This document shows, in pieces, positions 6,014 through 8,351 of a DNA stretch of 8,351 nucleotides. The position numbers and the translations under genes were made by a program. The stretch covers positions 3,293,006 through 3,301,356 of the forward strand of contig CP070688.1 in assembly GCA_020353135.1 (NCBI GenBank), in the 5' to 3' direction. The notes below the pieces were generated by a model, which worked only from the letters and a program-made list of their open reading frames with translations, was not told where the DNA came from and made no database searches. Every line of letters begins with the position of its first letter. Positions within the stretch are counted from its first letter, which is position 1. The stretch is from Chloroflexota bacterium (GTDB taxonomy: Bacteria > Chloroflexota > Anaerolineae > Promineifilales > Promineifilaceae).

Positions 6014-6796
6014 TTAATAGATATCGGGCCGGCGGTCATCAAAAACCGGGATCCTGGCCCGAATGCGATCCGCTTCGGCCAAGTCGACTTCGGCCGTGAT
6101 CAGCTCTTGGTCCTCCCCGCCTTCAATTACCGTCTCCCCCCAAGGATCAATTATGGCCGAATGGCCGAAGAAATCATAGCCATCTGTTACGCCTACTCGA
6201 TTGCAGGCGATGAAGAAAAGCTGATTCTCGATAGCTCGTGCTCGCAACAAGGTGCGCCAATGAGCCAGGCGCGGCTGGGGCCATTCTGAAGGCAAAAAGA
6301 TGATCGTGGCGCCGGCCAGGGCATAATCGCGAAATAGCTCTGGAAAGCGCAGATCGTAACAAATCGCCAATCCGGCCATGCCCCAAGGTGTATCGACCAA
6401 CGCCGTCCGGTCGCCCGGAGTCAAGTAGCGCTCTTCGTCCATCAGGCGGAACAGATGAAGCTTGGTGTAGTCACCCAATCTCGTGCCGTCTGGCCCAAAC
6501 AAGACGGCGGTGTTGCCATAGCGGCCGGAAGCGATCAGCGACAGGCATGAACCCACGATGTGGATCCGGAACTCGGCCGCAAGAACCGCCGTCTGGGCGA
6601 AGATACCCGCTTCAACAGGCGCCGCGTGATCCGCGGCATTCTCGAGATCGTAGGCGGTGGACCACAGTTCTGGCAATACGACGACATCAGAACCACTCTG
6701 CGCCGCCTCGGCGACCATGGCCCTGGCCGTGGCCAGATTGTGCTCAACCTGGCCGAGGGCAATATCCATTTGTGCTAACGAGATGACAATATTCAT
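6014..6796 (-). CDS. Carbon-nitrogen hydrolase (nitrilase superfamily amidase)
   Basis: The 260-residue soluble protein has the nitrilase-superfamily Glu-Lys-Cys triad: Glu43 in VVLPELW, Lys112 in YTKLHLF, and Cys146 in AICYDLRFPELFR. The TKLHLF and CYDLRFPELFR forms and the length are closest to omega-amidase/Nit2-like members, which hydrolyse alpha-ketoglutaramate or related amides. The substrate remains a guess. The ending DDRRPDIY resembles the conserved C-terminus (..RRPDLY) of such enzymes. Its ATG overlaps the TGA of the cyclic-nucleotide-binding gene as ATGA (6793-6796). No ribosome site is visible before it, so translation is probably coupled to that gene. It is the last gene of a minus-strand run and converges on the aldo/keto reductase gene. 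Confidence 0.93.
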   Translation of the reverse strand: MNIVISLAQMDIALGQVEHNLATARAMVAEAAQSGSDVVVLPELWSTAYDLENAADHAAPVEAGIFAQTAVLAAEFRIHIVGSCLSLIASGRYGNTAVLFGPDGTRLGDYTKLHLFRLMDEERYLTPGDRTALVDTPWGMAGLAICYDLRFPELFRDYALAGATIIFLPSEWPQPRLAHWRTLLRARAIENQLFFIACNRVGVTDGYDFFGHSAIIDPWGETVIEGGEDQELITAEVDLAEADRIRARIPVFDDRRPDIY

Positions 6797-7179
6797 GCCG
6801 GATTTCGTTCGGCCGTCTCCATGGCGGCGACCCTCGCCGCCAGGGCGCGGACGCGCTGCGACATCGTGCGGACAATACGATAGGCCAGCGAAGGATCCTC
6901 GTGGATGCGTTTTAGGAAGTTCTTCTCGTCAATCGTGAGCACCCGGGCTTCGCCCAAGGCACGCACGGTAGCCATCCGCACTTCACGCTCGAAGATGGCC
7001 ATTTCGCCAAAGAACTCTCCTTCGCCTCGAGTGGCGATGAGGACTTCTTGCCCTCCTTCTTCTACGATTATCTCCACCAAGCCTTCCTGGATGACGTACA
7101 TGCACTCGCCGACCTCGCCCTGCCGAACGATGTTTTCCCGGTCTTTGTAAACTTTGCCTAGGGCCCCTGAATTAGTCAT
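6793..7179 (-). CDS. Single-domain cyclic-nucleotide-binding protein
   Basis: The 128-residue protein is one cAMP/cGMP-binding domain of the CRP/PKA fold. NIVRQGEVGECMYVIQEGLVEIIV (16-39) forms the first beta-roll strands. GEFFGEMAIFEREVRMATVRA (54-74) is the phosphate-binding cassette: Gly58, Glu59 for the ribose, and Arg68 then Thr71 at the phosphate site. A C-terminal helix follows (about 83-125). No helix-turn-helix, kinase or transporter part is attached, so it is not a CRP-type regulator; it may act by binding a partner protein. AGGAAGAG lies 4 bases before the ATG (7184-7191), a strong ribosome site that supports this start. The gene follows the oxidoreductase by 52 bases and overlaps the amidase start by 4. 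Ligand binding is inferred from the intact cassette. Confidence 0.9.
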   Translation of the reverse strand: MTNSGALGKVYKDRENIVRQGEVGECMYVIQEGLVEIIVEEGGQEVLIATRGEGEFFGEMAIFEREVRMATVRALGEARVLTIDEKNFLKRIHEDPSLAYRIVRTMSQRVRALAARVAAMETAERNPA

Positions 7180-7231
7180 TATACTCTTCCTGGTATGAAG
7201 CAGTACCTGTAAGAACTCTGCGTATATTCAA

Positions 7232-8351
7232 TTAGCTGCCGCCTCGTCCGATGGCGCCATTCGCCAAGGCCGCGCCGGCCTCCCACAAGAACTTCAGGAG
7301 GAAGGCCGGATGCAGCGAGCGTAAGAATACTTCCCGGTACGGCGCGCTGCCCGTGAAAGTGTCCCAGAGTATCGTGCTCATGCGTCTCGCCTTTGGAGCT
7401 TTATGTTGTTCGGCGGCGACCATTTTCAGTACCGCCCGGCGGGCAAAACGCCAGCGCTGAATCTGTCGCACAATCACGAAGATGAATTCGCCAATGCTAT
7501 TGTCTGCTGCGATCGCCTGGCAGGCAGGCTGATAATGTCGCCGGAAGTCGCTTGCCGCCAGGCCCTGGTAGAGAGCTGTCGTGGCTGCAGACTTGGCCGC
7601 CCGGTAAGCGGCGCCAATGCCGTCCTTGTACAAACGCGTCGTTCCACAGTCGCCTAAGAAGACGAGTCTGTCGGCAAATGGATTCTCTGCCCCTTTGACG
7701 TTAATCCGCGGCGAGCAGAAGCAGGCCGGCTGGTCCCAATTCCAGTCAGGCGGGAAGCATTCTCTAACTTCGGGTGCCTGAAGAAAGGCGCCTAGCAGCT
7801 CATTGTCGATCTCCTGGCCCAATAAGCAAACGGTCGCGTAGTTGCCTTTGGGAATGATAGCCGCGAACTCGAGCCGCGGAATGTCCAGCAAAAAGACATG
7901 CATGGCGCTACCCAGGTATTGCTCAATTTGCTCTTGACCCAAGTTGTACTCGCGAATGGCCGTCTTTGTCGTCTGCGGCGGCCGGTAATCGAATTCGAAC
8001 TCTTTGAACATACGTCCAGCGGCCGCGTTAACGCCGACGGCGACTCCTACAAGATCGTATGGCGGTAGTTCCTGACCTCGGACAGAGAGTCGCACCCGAC
8101 CATCCTCGAGGCGGCGCACCTGGCGCACACGGGTCGACCGGATTCGGGCACCCCTGTCGGCGGCCATATTCAGTAAATAGCCGTCGAAGCTCAACCATTG
8201 GGAGTCTTTGACGTCGCGTGGACCGGCGCCCCGGTGTACGGCGGCAATGCGTTTCTCATTCAAGGGCGTCTTAATATCGGTACTACCGGCATCTGTATGC
8301 ATCGTGTAGGCATCGATGCCTCTCTGCACAACGGTGGGCGGTAGATTGATG
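7232..8351 (-). CDS. Geranylgeranyl-reductase-like FAD-dependent oxidoreductase, N-terminus missing
   Basis: The frame stays open to the window edge, and about 373 residues are visible. A GTG at 8329 is internal, because in-frame coding (INLPPTVV) continues upstream of it. The dinucleotide-binding GxGxxG motif would lie outside the window. Family evidence is WLSFDGYLLNMAADRGARI, typical of the region after the FAD domain in geranylgeranyl reductase/PHBH-type flavoproteins. The second FAD motif, RLVFLGDCGTTRLYKDGIGAAYRAAKSAA (7590-7674), also fits. A long helical C-terminal part follows (FIFVIVRQIQRWRFARRAVLKMV, then ILWDTFTGSAPYREVFLRSL). Proteins of this group reduce isoprenoid chains or oxidise varied substrates with FAD; the exact role is unknown. 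It lies upstream of, and in line with, the cyclic-nucleotide-binding gene, suggesting one operon. No clear promoter is seen in the 52-base gap. Confidence 0.82.
   Translation of the reverse strand, partial: INLPPTVVQRGIDAYTMHTDAGSTDIKTPLNEKRIAAVHRGAGPRDVKDSQWLSFDGYLLNMAADRGARIRSTRVRQVRRLEDGRVRLSVRGQELPPYDLVGVAVGVNAAAGRMFKEFEFDYRPPQTTKTAIREYNLGQEQIEQYLGSAMHVFLLDIPRLEFAAIIPKGNYATVCLLGQEIDNELLGAFLQAPEVRECFPPDWNWDQPACFCSPRINVKGAENPFADRLVFLGDCGTTRLYKDGIGAAYRAAKSAATTALYQGLAASDFRRHYQPACQAIAADNSIGEFIFVIVRQIQRWRFARRAVLKMVAAEQHKAPKARRMSTILWDTFTGSAPYREVFLRSLHPAFLLKFLWEAGAALANGAIGRGGS

Noticed and set aside
6388..6786. Plus-strand frames opposite the amidase gene
   Set aside because: They have Arg/Pro/Ser-rich shadow composition and are antisense to an enzyme with a complete catalytic triad.

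Overview
The window is 8.35 kb of compact bacterial chromosome, about 55% GC by eye. It has eight protein genes, two of them cut by the window edges, and no RNA gene, insertion sequence or CRISPR array. The most likely source is a Chloroflexota bacterium (Anaerolineae-like). The evidence is an extracytoplasmic Pro/Thr tail built of PTSTP units, a FecR-domain anti-sigma factor with no TonB receptor beside it, a LiaF/DUF5668-like membrane protein, and a short bacterial GH3 adenylating enzyme. This is an inference from protein style; no phylogenetic marker is present.

Layout. 2-469 (+): 3' end of a multi-pass membrane protein. 503-1648 (-): GH3-family acyl-adenylating enzyme lacking the usual C-terminal domain, convergent with the membrane protein. 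1649-1789: divergent promoter region with a good sigma-70 promoter for GH3 and a hairpin in its leader. 1790-2563 (+): UlaG/NAPE-PLD-like metallo-beta-lactamase-fold hydrolase. 2564-2708: intergenic region with a nest of competing GC hairpins, a possible ECF promoter, and a good sigma-70-like promoter overlapped by a 7-bp-arm palindrome. 2712-3281 (+): ECF sigma factor. 3332-4831 (+): its probable membrane anti-sigma partner (zinc finger, one TM segment, FecR domain, long Pro/Thr tail). 4832-4980: intergenic region with a 12-bp-arm inverted repeat around a -10-like hexamer. 4981-5988 (+): aldo/keto reductase. 6014-6796 (-): carbon-nitrogen hydrolase. 6793-7179 (-): stand-alone cyclic-nucleotide-binding domain. 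7232-8351 (-): geranylgeranyl-reductase-like FAD oxidoreductase, whose N-terminus lies outside the window. The longest stretch without a gene is about 150 bases.

How the genes work together. Two units are well supported by spacing. The first is the sigma/anti-sigma pair, an envelope-sensing switch whose targets are not visible here. The second is the minus-strand run oxidoreductase -> cyclic-nucleotide-binding protein -> amidase, in which the last two genes overlap by ATGA and the amidase has no visible ribosome-binding site, so its translation is probably coupled. GH3, the metallo-hydrolase and the aldo/keto reductase appear to be single-gene units. No clearly new multi-gene system is evident. 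The most unusual items are the tail and architecture of the anti-sigma factor, the coupled cyclic-nucleotide-binding/amidase pair, the short GH3 protein, and the dyads placed over the predicted promoters.
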